Source of the DNA: Sphingomonas sp. IC081
GTDB lineage: Bacteria; Pseudomonadota; Alphaproteobacteria; Sphingomonadales; Sphingomonadaceae
Assembly (NCBI RefSeq): GCF_006874585.1
Contig: NZ_CP029761.1
Location: 61,001-125,000, forward strand
DNA length: 64,000 bases
Direction of reading: 5' to 3'
Of the stretch, positions 19,001 to 27,258 are shown piece after piece. Every line of letters begins with the position of its first letter. The stretch's first letter is position 1. The notes under the pieces are model-generated. The model had not been told where the DNA came from. It saw nothing but the letters and a program-made list of their open reading frames with translations, and made no database searches. A program made the translations under genes and the position numbers.

Positions 19001-19495
19001 GCCCGCGGCCTCTTCCAGCATGGCGCGGCGTTCGGCGGGCTTGGCGGCGATGACGGCGGCGATACGGCCCTGCGAGACCAGTGCGGGGCTATGCGCGCCG
19101 GTGGCGGCGTCGGCGAAGATCAGCGCCACGTCCTTGGCGCGCACGTCGCGGCCATTGACGCGGTAGGCGCTGCCCGCGCCGCGCTCGATCCGGCGGATAA
19201 CTTCAAGTTCCTCGCGCACGCCGTCGGAATTGAGCGCGGTTTCGCCGTGCAGCACGACTTCGGCAAAGGCGCGGGGAGGGCGATTGGCCGTCCCCGCAAA
19301 GATCACGTCTTCCATCCCGCCGCCGCGCATCGACTTGGCCGAGTTTTCGCCCATGACCCAGCGGATCGCTTCGAGGAGGTTGGACTTGCCGCAGCCGTTG
19401 GGGCCGACGACACCCGTCAGCCCGGGTTCGATGCGCAGTTCTGCAGGCTCAACGAAGCTCTTGAATCCACTGAGCTTGAGCCGCTTGATGCGCAT
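16058..19495 (-). CDS. smc: Chromosome segregation ATPase SMC
   Basis: 1145-residue structural-maintenance-of-chromosomes protein. The N-terminal ATPase head contains the Walker A loop VVGPNGCGKSN (residues 29-39). Two long coiled coils, very rich in Ala, Glu, Arg and Lys, flank a hinge around residues 500-620. The C-terminal head has the signature TLLSGGEQALTAVALIFGLF and Walker B ICVLDEVDAPLDDAN. It forms a ring that loops DNA together with ScpA/ScpB, which are not encoded here. High alanine content gives long spurious antisense ORFs. Confidence 0.96.
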   Translation of the reverse strand: MRIKRLKLSGFKSFVEPAELRIEPGLTGVVGPNGCGKSNLLEAIRWVMGENSAKSMRGGGMEDVIFAGTANRPPRAFAEVVLHGETALNSDGVREELEVIRRIERGAGSAYRVNGRDVRAKDVALIFADAATGAHSPALVSQGRIAAVIAAKPAERRAMLEEAAGIAGLHVRRKDAETKLRATEANLARLEDLMAGLDKQVLALRRHAKAAERYKALTDQIRLAEARVVFARWRDAAAAAEAARKEAQAAELRVNAAQDLTAEAQKQQAEAAKALILARDELADRRDDASAQGHRMATLTSQFEAAEQRLKDLDRQKQRLEEDRGDADRLTRDAAEALTRLEKELAEGRRQLELDEATRPRLANALEGAERASRAAELDLAQATAAQAGVEAEWRIAEAERAQAHARLDRLSGEMTRLAAQVGALPQAEDLDAAFAEAQARAAAASAALAAARTGLEAQQARKGELQAERDNAASTLAAARADLTGIEREHAALLKDREARAKGAKAAHGLPVAIDAVKVSPGYERALAAVLGRDARAPLGEVAKADGRFWTGAKAPAAVPDSLAAHVTRCPPELAARLALVHVTDEDDARPLAPGEWLVTRGGVLRRWDGFIARGEGAAEAARLEAENRFAQLDAQLPPLREAVSVAEARQGEVQQQLAALSTAVVAAERAIADAATAERTTLRGVDQAEDARQRHTARRAELARAEAELTEQRQAAEQDVAAAEAKRAALPDPETGRAALDEARQQNDTSRTALQAATAALAAHDQGLAVARERTTSQAGDIRGWQARAGDAANRLAQMGGRLEEIENERAVIAAKPASLLEQIEQGEAVRERLAEELAKADAAVGTLAETARKADAALAAAQETLASAREYRAGTAARAENEDARRIETTRVSGERFQCPPPVLAERFGFMPGDVGHADNEGSGMDRLVAERERIGPVNLLAADELAEAEARLGVSATEKADLAEAVARLRGSIGNLNREGRERLRAAFEAVDGHFRRLFTRLFQGGQAHLALVDSDDPLEAGLEIFAQPPGKRLQSLTLLSGGEQALTAVALIFGLFLTNPAPICVLDEVDAPLDDANIERFCDLLEAMTKETDTRYLVVTHNAVTMSRMHRLFGVTMVEKGVSRLVSVDLVGAEQLLAAE

Positions 19496-19527
19496 CGATC
19501 GAGGTCAGGCCTGGGGCTGGCGGAGCA

Positions 19528-20298
19528 TCAGCGCGCGCCGGCTTCCTGGAGCTTGGCTTCCAGTTCCTTGAACTCCATCGAACCGACGTTGCTGCCGTTG
19601 ATCAGGAAGGTGGGCGTGCCGGTGATGTTGAGGTCCTTGGTGGCCTTTTCGGTCTGGTCGGCAAGCGCCTGCGCCTTGGCGGCATCGCCGAGGCACTGGT
19701 TTGCCTGATCGCGCGAGATCCCGCGTGAGGTGAAGAACTCGGTCATGCCGCTGACTTCGGAAAGCGCGGCCATCTGCTGGTTCTTGGGCAGGTTCTGGAT
19801 GCCCTGAAGCCTGGCTTCACCGGCCGCCTGCAGCTTCTGGAACATGTTGGGCTGCCAGGCCCAGAACTGCTCGGCGAGCGGCAGTACTGCCTCGGTCGAA
19901 CTGCAAGTGGCCTGCAGGGTGGCGGCGATATCGTAGATGTTGAGCATGAAGAAGCGCACTTCATAGCTCACCCGGCCGCTGTTGATGTACGTATCGCGCA
20001 GGGTGCCGAAGCCGTCGGTCGCGAACTTGGCGCAGTGCGAGCACGAAAGCGCGCCGTATTCGACCAGCTTGATCGGGGCTTCGGGGTTGCCGATGCGGTA
20101 GCCGCCATCGGCGGTCTTCGCGACGACATCCGACCAGGTCTTGCCGGCGGGTGCGGCGACCTTTGCCAGCGCCTCACTGGAGATGGGAGCCGAAGTGCCG
20201 CCGTCAGCCGGGTCTTTCTTGCCGCAAGCGGCAAGGCCGAGCGCGAGCGGGGCCAGGGCGAGGCCGAGAACGATCTTGCGGAAAACGGGACGGGTCAT
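19528..20298 (-). CDS. DsbA-family thiol oxidoreductase, predicted lipoprotein
   Basis: 256-residue periplasmic thioredoxin-fold protein. The signal peptide ends LGLAAC, so Cys25 is likely lipidated and the protein membrane-anchored. The active site is Cys86-Ser-His-Cys89 (GALSCSHCAKF), and the cis-proline loop is TGTPTF. A long helical insertion separates the two, as in DsbA/DsbG-like proteins. It probably forms or reshuffles disulfides in exported proteins. A second, unlipidated paralogue lies upstream on the same strand. Confidence 0.88.
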   Translation of the reverse strand: MTRPVFRKIVLGLALAPLALGLAACGKKDPADGGTSAPISSEALAKVAAPAGKTWSDVVAKTADGGYRIGNPEAPIKLVEYGALSCSHCAKFATDGFGTLRDTYINSGRVSYEVRFFMLNIYDIAATLQATCSSTEAVLPLAEQFWAWQPNMFQKLQAAGEARLQGIQNLPKNQQMAALSEVSGMTEFFTSRGISRDQANQCLGDAAKAQALADQTEKATKDLNITGTPTFLINGSNVGSMEFKELEAKLQEAGAR

Positions 20299-20423
20299 CG
20301 ATGCGAATCCTCGATTGGAAGTGCGAAAGCTAGCCTATGGGCTTTCGCGTTCAAAGCTGGGGGGATGCCCGGAAAGCCTGCTTTCCCACAGGATTTCCGG
20401 GGCTTTCGGGAGGTCGGGCGAGG

Positions 20424-21188
20424 TTAGATGCTGCCCTTGCGCTGGGCGGCCTGCTTGGCGGACAGAGCCTGCGAGAGGCCAGCCCAGTCATGCGCATCGA
20501 GCAGCTTGCCGTCGAGCACGAAGCTGGGCGTGGAGTTGGCGCCAACCGCCTGCACGGTCTTCTGCTGCTGCTCCAGCTTGGCGAAGGCAGCCTTGTCGTT
20601 GATGCACTGGTCGGCCTTGGCATGGGTGACGCCCCAGGGCGCGACCATCGAATAGAAGTCGAAGTCGGCCGCGATGGTGCGCATACGGGTCTGGATGTCG
20701 CCCTGATACCACAGCTTCTGGCGGTCCTCGCCGATGGTGTTCAGCTTGGCCATCCAGATGTCCTGGGTAGCGAGGAAGGCATTGTGGCGCACGACAAACC
20801 GCTTGGGATCGCCGCAGGTCGTCAGCATGGCGATGGTGAGGTCGATCGGGTTGCGCAGCAGGTTGGTGATGGTCAGCGCGACCTGGCCTTTCGCCACCAT
20901 GCCCTGGCGCAGCGGGGCGTCCGATTCCTTGGTGAAGTGGGCGCAGTGCGGGCAGGTGTAGCTGACGAATTCGGTGACCCGGGTCGCCGCCCTGGGGTTG
21001 CCCAGCAGGTGACTGCCGTCTGCAGTGATCGTCACCGTCGCGGCCCAGTTGGCGGTGGTGGGAGCGGGTTTGGCGGCGGCAGCCGGTTTGCCGGCCGGCT
21101 TGCGGGCCGGTGCGGCGCCGGTCGCGAGAAGGGCGGCTGCGGCTAGCGCGCCGAGCTTTGCAGCGCGCGACTTCGAGATGGTCATCAT
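20424..21188 (-). CDS. DsbA-family thiol oxidoreductase
   Basis: 254-residue exported thioredoxin-fold protein. The signal peptide (LGALAAAALLATGAAPA) is followed by a Lys/Pro/Ala-rich linker (30-47). The active site is Cys79-Pro-His-Cys82 (YTCPHCAHF), the canonical DsbA CPHC, and the cis-Pro loop is NSTPSF. The more oxidising CPHC here and CSHC in the neighbour suggest a division of labour. Its ATG overlaps the stop of the DciA-like gene, so the two are translationally coupled. Confidence 0.88.
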   Translation of the reverse strand: MMTISKSRAAKLGALAAAALLATGAAPARKPAGKPAAAAKPAPTTANWAATVTITADGSHLLGNPRAATRVTEFVSYTCPHCAHFTKESDAPLRQGMVAKGQVALTITNLLRNPIDLTIAMLTTCGDPKRFVVRHNAFLATQDIWMAKLNTIGEDRQKLWYQGDIQTRMRTIAADFDFYSMVAPWGVTHAKADQCINDKAAFAKLEQQQKTVQAVGANSTPSFVLDGKLLDAHDWAGLSQALSAKQAAQRKGSI

Positions 21189-21745
21189 GTACCCCGTTCG
21201 TCCTTTAATGTCTCGTCCTTGGCGGCCAGACTGCGTGCCAGCGATTCCAGCACCGCGCGAAGTTCCGGATCACCGACGTCGCGCAGCGATTCGCCCAGTT
21301 CGAAGGGCACCGGCTTCACGCTTGGCGGCGCGGTCCGCGGCCTTGCAGCAGGTGGCGGCTTAACCTCGCCTTGCCGGATTTTTGCTTTGGCCACGGCCTT
21401 GTAGCCGAAGAAGCGGTTCACCCGCTCGATGATCTCGGGCACGACATGCTGGATCATCGGCGCATGGGCGGGGGCGACCACCAGTTGCAGGATGCCGTCG
21501 CACTTCTCGCCGGGCGGAAAGCGGATCGATTCGGGCGAGCAGACGCGCGCGTGGCGGGCGCCGACGATCTCCGGCCAGCGGGTCACCACGCTTGATTGCA
21601 CGAAGCCGAAGCGGCGGAAGGCGGTTCGGCCCACTTCGGGCATGAGGTCGGCAATCGCACGCGCCTGTCCGCCGCGCGGGCGTTCGAAACGCTTCGGCGT
21701 CTTTGCGGCGTTCTTGCCGGAGTTCTTGGGGCGATCCCGTTCCAT
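21185..21745 (-). CDS. DciA-like DUF721 protein
   Basis: 186 residues. The N-terminal DUF721 (DciA) domain reads AIADLMPEVGRTAFRRFGF, VVTRWPEIVGARHARVCSPESI and LQLVVAPAHAPMIQHVVPEI, then IIERVNRFFGYKAVAKAKIRQG. DciA loads the DnaB replicative helicase in bacteria lacking DnaC, which fits an alphaproteobacterium. The C-terminal third is a Pro-rich, probably disordered tail. Divergent from mutY with 29 bases between starts. Confidence 0.83.
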   Translation of the reverse strand: MERDRPKNSGKNAAKTPKRFERPRGGQARAIADLMPEVGRTAFRRFGFVQSSVVTRWPEIVGARHARVCSPESIRFPPGEKCDGILQLVVAPAHAPMIQHVVPEIIERVNRFFGYKAVAKAKIRQGEVKPPPAARPRTAPPSVKPVPFELGESLRDVGDPELRAVLESLARSLAAKDETLKDERGT

Positions 21746-21774
21746 TGTCGGCGCTCCAATGCCATAGGGCTGGC

Positions 21775-22821
21775 ATGGACGCCAGCCGCGATACGATCCC
21801 CGACCTGCTTCTCGGCTGGTACGACCGCAATGCCCGCACGCTGCCCTGGCGGGCGCCGCCGGGAACGCCGGCGCCGGAGCCCTACCGGGTGTGGCTGTCC
21901 GAAGTGATGCTGCAGCAGACCACGGTGGCGGCGGTGAAGGACTACTTCGCCAGGTTCACCGCGCGCTGGCCGCACGTGACCGATCTTGCCGCGGCAGCTG
22001 ACGAGGAGGTCATGGCGGCATGGGCGGGGCTTGGTTACTACGCCCGCGCCCGCAACCTGCTGGCCTGCGCCCGCGCGGTGGCGGAGCGGGGGGGCGCGTT
22101 CCCCGATACCGAGGAGGAACTGCGCGCGCTGCCGGGGCTGGGCGCCTACACCGCCGCTGCCGTGGCGGCGATTGCCTTTGGGCGGCGCGCGGTGGTGGTG
22201 GATGCGAACGTCGAGCGGGTGGTTTCGCGGCTGTTCGCGCTGGAAGAGCCGCTGCCGGGATCACGGCCGACGATCCGCGCGCTGGCTGATACGATCACGC
22301 CGGACTCTCGCGCGGGTGATTTCGCGCAGGCCATGATGGACCTTGGCGCCACCGTCTGTACGTCACGCGCGCCGCGCTGCCTGCTTTGCCCGCTGGCCGA
22401 TCCCTGCAAGGCGCGCGCCGCAGGCGAGCCGGAGCGGCTGCCGGTCAAGGCGGCGAAGAAGGCCAAGCCGACGCGGCTGGGGCGGGCGTTCTGGATCGAG
22501 CGGGATGACCATGTCTGGCTGGTCCGCCGTCCCGAAAAGGGGATGCTGGGCGGGATGCGCGCGCTGCCGGATGACGGCTGGATCGCGCGCGGCGACGGCA
22601 GCGGCAAGGGGCCGATCGACGGGCCTTGGGAGAATGCGGGCAGGGTCGGCCACGTCTTCACCCATTTCGCGTTGGAACTCTCGCTTCAGGTGCATATCGG
22701 CGCGTTGGCGGGCGATCCGCCGGGCGAGGGCGAATGGTGGCCGCTTGACCGCATTGACGAGGCCGGACTGCCGACGCTGTTCGCCAAGGCCGCCCGCCTC
22801 GCACTGGCGGAGACCGTGTGA
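21775..22821 (+). CDS. mutY: A/G-specific adenine DNA glycosylase MutY
   Basis: 348-residue base-excision repair enzyme that removes A opposite 8-oxoG. It has the catalytic region YRVWLSEVMLQQTTV, the helix-hairpin-helix LPGLGAYTAAAVAAIAFG followed by the catalytic Asp (VVDANVERVV), and the [4Fe-4S] cluster Cys-x6-Cys-x2-Cys-x5-Cys (CTSRAPRCLLCPLADPC). The C-terminal Nudix-like domain reads 8-oxoG. The start at 21775 is the first Met matching the family; the longer ORF to 21703 runs into DUF721. Confidence 0.95.
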   Translation: MDASRDTIPDLLLGWYDRNARTLPWRAPPGTPAPEPYRVWLSEVMLQQTTVAAVKDYFARFTARWPHVTDLAAAADEEVMAAWAGLGYYARARNLLACARAVAERGGAFPDTEEELRALPGLGAYTAAAVAAIAFGRRAVVVDANVERVVSRLFALEEPLPGSRPTIRALADTITPDSRAGDFAQAMMDLGATVCTSRAPRCLLCPLADPCKARAAGEPERLPVKAAKKAKPTRLGRAFWIERDDHVWLVRRPEKGMLGGMRALPDDGWIARGDGSGKGPIDGPWENAGRVGHVFTHFALELSLQVHIGALAGDPPGEGEWWPLDRIDEAGLPTLFAKAARLALAETV

Positions 22822-24116
22822 GTCTTTCGGCGCTGATCGACCGGCGCATGGCCTTGAGGCTGGGCGCGGCGGCAGGACTCGGGGCGGCCTTGATGCCGCG
22901 TCTGGCATGGGCGGTAGAGCAGCCTGCGGCGCTGCCCAAAGTTTCGGCCCTGGTTGAGCGCTGGGTCGGCATCGGCAAGTTTCCCGGCATGGTCGCCTCG
23001 GTCGGCACGGCGGGGCGCGAGGCCCGTTTCGTCGCGCGCGGCATGCAGGGTTTCGACGACGGCATGCCGATGGGGCCGGACAGCCTGTTCCGCATCTATT
23101 CGATGACCAAGCCGGTCACAGGCCTGATGGCGATGCAACTGGTGGAGGAAGGGCGGCTGTCGCTCGACCAGCCGCTGGCCGACATCCTGCCCGCGTGGCG
23201 CACGATGCAGGTGCAGGATCGTTACGACGGCCCGCTCGACCGCCTGCATCCCGCACCGCGCCCGATCACGATGCGCCATCTGGTCACGCATACTTCGGGC
23301 ATCGGTTATTCCATCGTCCAGACCGGGCCGATCCACGACGCTTATGTGCGGCAGGGGCTGGTGCCCGGCCGGATCAGCCGGATCGAGGTGCCGGGGCTGA
23401 CGTATGGGCCGACCGTTCGCGGCCTCGATCACTTTGCCGACCGGCTGGCGGCGCTGCCGCTGGTGGCCGATCCGGGGACGCGCTGGTCCTATTCGATGGG
23501 GCTGGACGTGATGGGCCGGGTGATCGAGGTCGTGACCGGCAAGAGTTTCGACGCCTATCTCGCCGAAGCGCTGTTCGGCCCGGCGGGCATGGTCAGCACC
23601 ACGTTTACCGTGCCGCGCGCGCAGGCGCGGCGGCTGACGACCAATTACGGGGCGCTGGGCGGCGTGTTGGTGCCGATCGATCCGCCGGAAAGCTCGGTCT
23701 ATCTCGACCCTCCGGCCTTTCCCTTTGGCGGTTCCGGCCTGGTCAGCACGCCGCGCGACTACGACCGCTTTCTGCGCCTGCTGGCGCAGGGCGGTGTGAT
23801 CGACGGGCGGCGCGTTTTGTCGCAGCGCGCGGTGGCGATGGGGACTTCGAATCTGCTGCCCGATGGGGCTGACCGCTCGCACATGATCGGCGGCCCGGCC
23901 GCGTTCGGGGCGGGGGGGCGTATCGGCCTTGGCGCGGAGACGGGCATGTTCGGCTGGTCCGGCGCGGCGGGGACGGTGGGCATGGTCGACATGAACCACG
24001 CGATCCGCTCGCAACTGTTCGTCCAGTTCATGCCGAGCGATGCGATGCCGCTCCTGCCCGAGTTCCAGACTGCATTGAAGGCCGATGTCATGGCCCTGTT
24101 GGAGAAGTCCGCTTGA
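22818..24116 (+). CDS. Serine hydrolase, class C beta-lactamase fold
   Basis: 432-residue beta-lactamase-related (PF00144-type) hydrolase, more like an esterase or D-aminopeptidase than a resistance enzyme. The GTG start overlaps the mutY stop. The N-terminus has a Tat-like signal (IDRRMALRLGAAAGLGAALM), predicting export. The nucleophile motif SMTK (in IYSMTKPVTGLM) gives the Ser/Lys pair, and the Tyr motif is YSM in WSYSMGLDVMG. The C-terminal GWSGAAGTVGMVD supplies the third element. Substrate unknown. It overlaps nudC by 4 bases. Confidence 0.88.
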   Translation: MSLSALIDRRMALRLGAAAGLGAALMPRLAWAVEQPAALPKVSALVERWVGIGKFPGMVASVGTAGREARFVARGMQGFDDGMPMGPDSLFRIYSMTKPVTGLMAMQLVEEGRLSLDQPLADILPAWRTMQVQDRYDGPLDRLHPAPRPITMRHLVTHTSGIGYSIVQTGPIHDAYVRQGLVPGRISRIEVPGLTYGPTVRGLDHFADRLAALPLVADPGTRWSYSMGLDVMGRVIEVVTGKSFDAYLAEALFGPAGMVSTTFTVPRAQARRLTTNYGALGGVLVPIDPPESSVYLDPPAFPFGGSGLVSTPRDYDRFLRLLAQGGVIDGRRVLSQRAVAMGTSNLLPDGADRSHMIGGPAAFGAGGRIGLGAETGMFGWSGAAGTVGMVDMNHAIRSQLFVQFMPSDAMPLLPEFQTALKADVMALLEKSA

Positions 24117-25030
24117 TCCTGCCCCCCCCGCTTCTGCCCATTGCCTTTTCAGGCGCCCACCTCGACCGCGCCGATCATGTGCGTGGCGATCCCGAAGCGC
24201 TCGCCGCCTTGCAGGGGCCGAATGCGCGGCTTCTGCGGCTGGACGGGCTCGACGCGGTGCTGGCGGGGAGCGGGGCGCTGTTGTGGGACGGGCTCGACCA
24301 TGCCGCGCCGGACAGCGAACTGATCTTCCTTGGCCTCGACGGGGAGGCGGGTTGCTTTGCCGAAGTCCCCGCCGTCACGCCGCCGGGCGGGCCGCACGCC
24401 ACGCCGGTCAACTGGCTGACGATGGCGGTGCTGCCGCCTTACGAACTGGCGGCCTATGGCACTGCGCGGAGTCTGGTCAGCTGGCATTGCCGCCACCGGT
24501 TCTGCTCCACCTGCGGGTCGGGCACGGTGCTGGCCAAGGGCGGCTGGCAGCGGACCTGCACCAACCCGGATTGCGGTACCGAGCATTTCCCGCGCGTCGA
24601 TCCGGTGACGATCATGTTGGTCGAGCACGAGGGCCGCGCGCTGCTGGGCCGACAGCCGCGTTTTCCCGAGGGGCGCTATTCGACGCTGGCCGGCTTCGTG
24701 GAGCCGGGCGAGACGGTGGAAGAAGCCGTCGCCCGCGAGATCTTCGAGGAAGCCGGCGTCAGGGTGCGTGATGTGCGCTATGTCGCCAGCCAGCCCTGGC
24801 CGTTCCCGTCGTCGCTGATGATCGGCTGTTACGCCGTGGCCGAAAGTGACGGGATCACCATCGACACCACCGAGCTTGAGGATGCCCGCTGGTTCACCCG
24901 CGCGGAGGTGGCGGATGCGCTGGAAGCTATCGGCCGGAACGAGAACGGCAAGGCCTTCGGCGCACCGCCCGCCCATGCGATCGCGCATGTGTTGATGCGG
25001 TGGTGGCTGGATCAGCAAGCGCGGGATTAG
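24113..25030 (+). CDS. nudC: NAD(+) diphosphatase / RNA deNADding hydrolase NudC
   Basis: 305-residue Nudix hydrolase cleaving NAD(H) to NMN(H) and AMP; family members also remove NAD caps from RNA. A zinc ribbon (CSTCGSG then CTNPDCG), the Nudix box GFVEPGETVEEAVAREIFEE with AGV following, and the NudC-specific SQPWPFPSS motif are all present. The start is TTG at 24113, overlapping the preceding stop (TTGA); a C8 homopolymer falls in codons 4-6, so this start merits care. Third gene of a coupled mutY-hydrolase-nudC run. Confidence 0.94.
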   Translation: MILPPPLLPIAFSGAHLDRADHVRGDPEALAALQGPNARLLRLDGLDAVLAGSGALLWDGLDHAAPDSELIFLGLDGEAGCFAEVPAVTPPGGPHATPVNWLTMAVLPPYELAAYGTARSLVSWHCRHRFCSTCGSGTVLAKGGWQRTCTNPDCGTEHFPRVDPVTIMLVEHEGRALLGRQPRFPEGRYSTLAGFVEPGETVEEAVAREIFEEAGVRVRDVRYVASQPWPFPSSLMIGCYAVAESDGITIDTTELEDARWFTRAEVADALEAIGRNENGKAFGAPPAHAIAHVLMRWWLDQQARD

Positions 25031-25080
25031 ACGGGTCCTTGGAACAGCCCGTCGCAGTTCAGACCTTACACATCAAACCT

Positions 25081-25164
25081 CGTCGTCCCCGCGCAGGCGG
25101 GGACCCCGCTTTTCTTGGTGAGCGGCTAAAGGCAAGCGGGGCCCCCGCCTGCGCGGGGGCGACG
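25081..25164. repeat. REP/BIME-like intergenic inverted repeat
   Basis: Two 31-base arms (25081-25111 and 25134-25164) are near-perfect inverted copies separated by 22 bases. Each arm also holds its own palindrome CCCCGC-GCAG-GCGGGG. This matches the general form of dispersed CGTC-CCCCGC-type extragenic palindromes in proteobacteria. It lies between the 3' ends of nudC and the HAD gene, where it could also act as a bidirectional terminator. Confidence 0.8.
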
Positions 25165-25199
25165 AAGAGATTGGTTGAAAGGCCGATCTTGGACTGACG

Positions 25200-25901
25200 T
25201 CAACCCGCCTCGGCAGGCGCCAGCAGCAGGTCGCGCAGGGCATGGAGGCTGGGCAACACCTTGGCGCTGGCGAGCACCATTTCCTCGGTCGGCGGCAGCA
25301 GGTCCGGCACCAGCACGGTGGCGATCCCCGCCGCGGACGAGGCGGCCACGCCCGCCGGGCTGTCCTCCACCGCCACGCAATGCGCCGGATCGACGCCGAG
25401 GCGGCTGGCGGCCAGCAGGTAGGGCTCCGGGTGCGGCTTGGCATGGGTGACGTCGCTGCGGGTCACGACGACGTCGAAGTAGGAGAGCAGTCCCGCCTTC
25501 TCCAGCCGCTGCGCCGCGTAAGGCGCTTCGGTCGAGGTGGCGATGGCGAGCGGAACGCCGGCCCTGGTGAAATGGTCGAGGATCACTTCGGCGCCGGGGC
25601 GCAGCGCGATGCCCGCCTCGACCATGGCCTCGAACACCACGTCGCTTTCATCGAAGAAATGATCGAGCGGGAAATCGGCGCCCATGCGCTCCGCCACGAG
25701 GCGGCGGCTGCCGCCGCGATGCACACCGACCATCGAATGGAGCAGATCGTCCGGCAGCGGCCGGCCGAAGGCGTGGCCGGTCTCGACAAAGGCGCGGCGA
25801 TGCGCGGCCTCGGTGTCGAGCAGCGTTCCGTCCATGTCGAAGATGGCTGCCCGGATCGGATCGGGCAGCACACGCGGCGGTGTCAGTATCGATGTAGCCA
25901 T
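25200..25901 (-). CDS. HAD-superfamily phosphatase (beta-phosphoglucomutase-like)
   Basis: 233-residue haloacid dehalogenase-like hydrolase. Motif I is FDMDGTLLDTEAAH (nucleophile and acid Asp), motif II ATSTEAPY, motif III Lys in HAKPHPEPYL, and motif IV VEDSPAGVAAS. A four-helix cap follows motif I (residues 35-95). Such enzymes act on sugar phosphates, phosphoglycolate or similar; specificity cannot be read from sequence. The start at 25901 avoids overlap with astB, 70 bases away; it may be the last gene of the AST transcript. Confidence 0.87.
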   Translation of the reverse strand: MATSILTPPRVLPDPIRAAIFDMDGTLLDTEAAHRRAFVETGHAFGRPLPDDLLHSMVGVHRGGSRRLVAERMGADFPLDHFFDESDVVFEAMVEAGIALRPGAEVILDHFTRAGVPLAIATSTEAPYAAQRLEKAGLLSYFDVVVTRSDVTHAKPHPEPYLLAASRLGVDPAHCVAVEDSPAGVAASSAAGIATVLVPDLLPPTEEMVLASAKVLPSLHALRDLLLAPAEAG

Positions 25902-25971
25902 GACCTCAATATGAAGCCGGATCGCGTCGGAACCATTGCAAAACGGGAAACCGCATTTGCAAAAACCGCTT

Positions 25972-27252
25972 TCAGTAGCTTGCCTGTTCGAGTTCGGGCA
26001 GTTCCAGTTCCCGGCACAACGCGGCGCGGGCGGCAAGGCATTGCGCCCAGATCGCAGGTTCGGACAAGTCGTCGACCGACAGTTGCTCGGGCCAGAGTCG
26101 GGCGATCAGCGCCTCGATACGGTCCAGCCTGGCGGTCGTTGCGATGAAGCGCGGGTCGATCGCGGCAGGATCGGCCACGACGCGCAGGCGCAGGCAGGCA
26201 GGACCGCCGCCATTGGCCATCGATTGGCGCAGATCGTGGACAAAGAGCTGGCGGATCGGACCATTGCCGGCGACCAGCCGCTCCAGCCACGGCCAGACGC
26301 TGGGGGATTCGCGGGCCTCGGTCGGCAGGATCAGCGCCATTTCCCCCGAGGGCTGCGTGATCAGTTGGGCGTTGAACAGGTAGGACTGGATTGCATCGAA
26401 CAGGCTGACCTCGCTGGCCGGGATCTCGATGATCTCGACTTCGGGAAACTTGGCCCGCAGTTCGGCGTAAAAGCCCTCGCGATTGGCGAAGGCGTTCTCA
26501 TGGGCAAACAGTACCCGCTCGTTGGCGACGGCGACGACATCGTTGTGGAAGGCGCCCGAGGCAATGGCTTCTTCCGATTGGCGGACAAGGATCGTGCGTT
26601 CGGGATCAAGGCCGTGGCGGCGCGCGATTGCCGCGCTGGCCTCGCGGTGCTGACGGGCGGGGTAGGGGCCGGGATCAAGATCGCCGGCCCCGGTGTGGCC
26701 GTAGACGAAGATTTCCACGCCCGGTGCGTCGTGGCGGGCGCAGAGGCGCATGTGGTTGGCCGCGCCCTCGTCACCGAACGGGGCCGGGATCGGGGCATGG
26801 ACCGCGAAGCGTTCGGTGTCGGCAAAGGCGAGGCGAAGCTGGAACAGTGTTTCGCGCCATTCATGGCTGCGATGCGGCATCGTCATGAGATTGGCGACGG
26901 TCAGGTGGCAGCGCCCGTCGGCGGTATCGGCTGCGGGCGAGACGGTGGCGGCATTGGCCGCCCACATTGCCGAAGCCGACATGGCATTGGCACGAAGGCG
27001 CGGCTCGGCCGCCTCGACGGTGGTGCCCAGTTGCTGGAGCCAGCACGTGTCGGGCCGCCGATGCGGCAGGAAAAAGCCTTGAGCCACGCCGCGTTCGAGG
27101 TTGGCGCGGATCTTTGCCAGCCCCTGCAAGGCCGCCGCGCGTGGCTCCGATACCTTGCCGTAATTGCGGGTGGAGGCGAGATTACCGAGACTGAGGCCTG
27201 CGTAGTTGTGGCTGGGTCCGACGATGCCGTCGAAGTTGATCTCGGTGACCAT
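25972..27252 (-). CDS. astB: N-succinylarginine dihydrolase AstB
   Basis: 426-residue enzyme of the arginine succinyltransferase pathway; it converts N2-succinylarginine to N2-succinylornithine, 2 NH3 and CO2. The N-terminus EINFDGIVGPSHNYAGLS and LASTRNYGKVSEPRAAALQG are hallmarks. The catalytic Cys (CLRLRVV), His (GAFHNDVVAVAN) and Glu of the amidinotransferase-like fold are present. It lies 6 bases after astA. Length matches the family. Confidence 0.95.
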   Translation of the reverse strand: MVTEINFDGIVGPSHNYAGLSLGNLASTRNYGKVSEPRAAALQGLAKIRANLERGVAQGFFLPHRRPDTCWLQQLGTTVEAAEPRLRANAMSASAMWAANAATVSPAADTADGRCHLTVANLMTMPHRSHEWRETLFQLRLAFADTERFAVHAPIPAPFGDEGAANHMRLCARHDAPGVEIFVYGHTGAGDLDPGPYPARQHREASAAIARRHGLDPERTILVRQSEEAIASGAFHNDVVAVANERVLFAHENAFANREGFYAELRAKFPEVEIIEIPASEVSLFDAIQSYLFNAQLITQPSGEMALILPTEARESPSVWPWLERLVAGNGPIRQLFVHDLRQSMANGGGPACLRLRVVADPAAIDPRFIATTARLDRIEALIARLWPEQLSVDDLSEPAIWAQCLAARAALCRELELPELEQASY

Positions 27253-27258
27253 GGGCGA

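Noticed and set aside
16076..19708. 1210-codon plus-strand ORF opposite smc
   Set aside because: Antisense shadow of the Ala/Glu/Arg-rich SMC coiled coil; composition is low complexity (Gly/Arg/Ala) with no domain, while smc on the minus strand is unmistakable.
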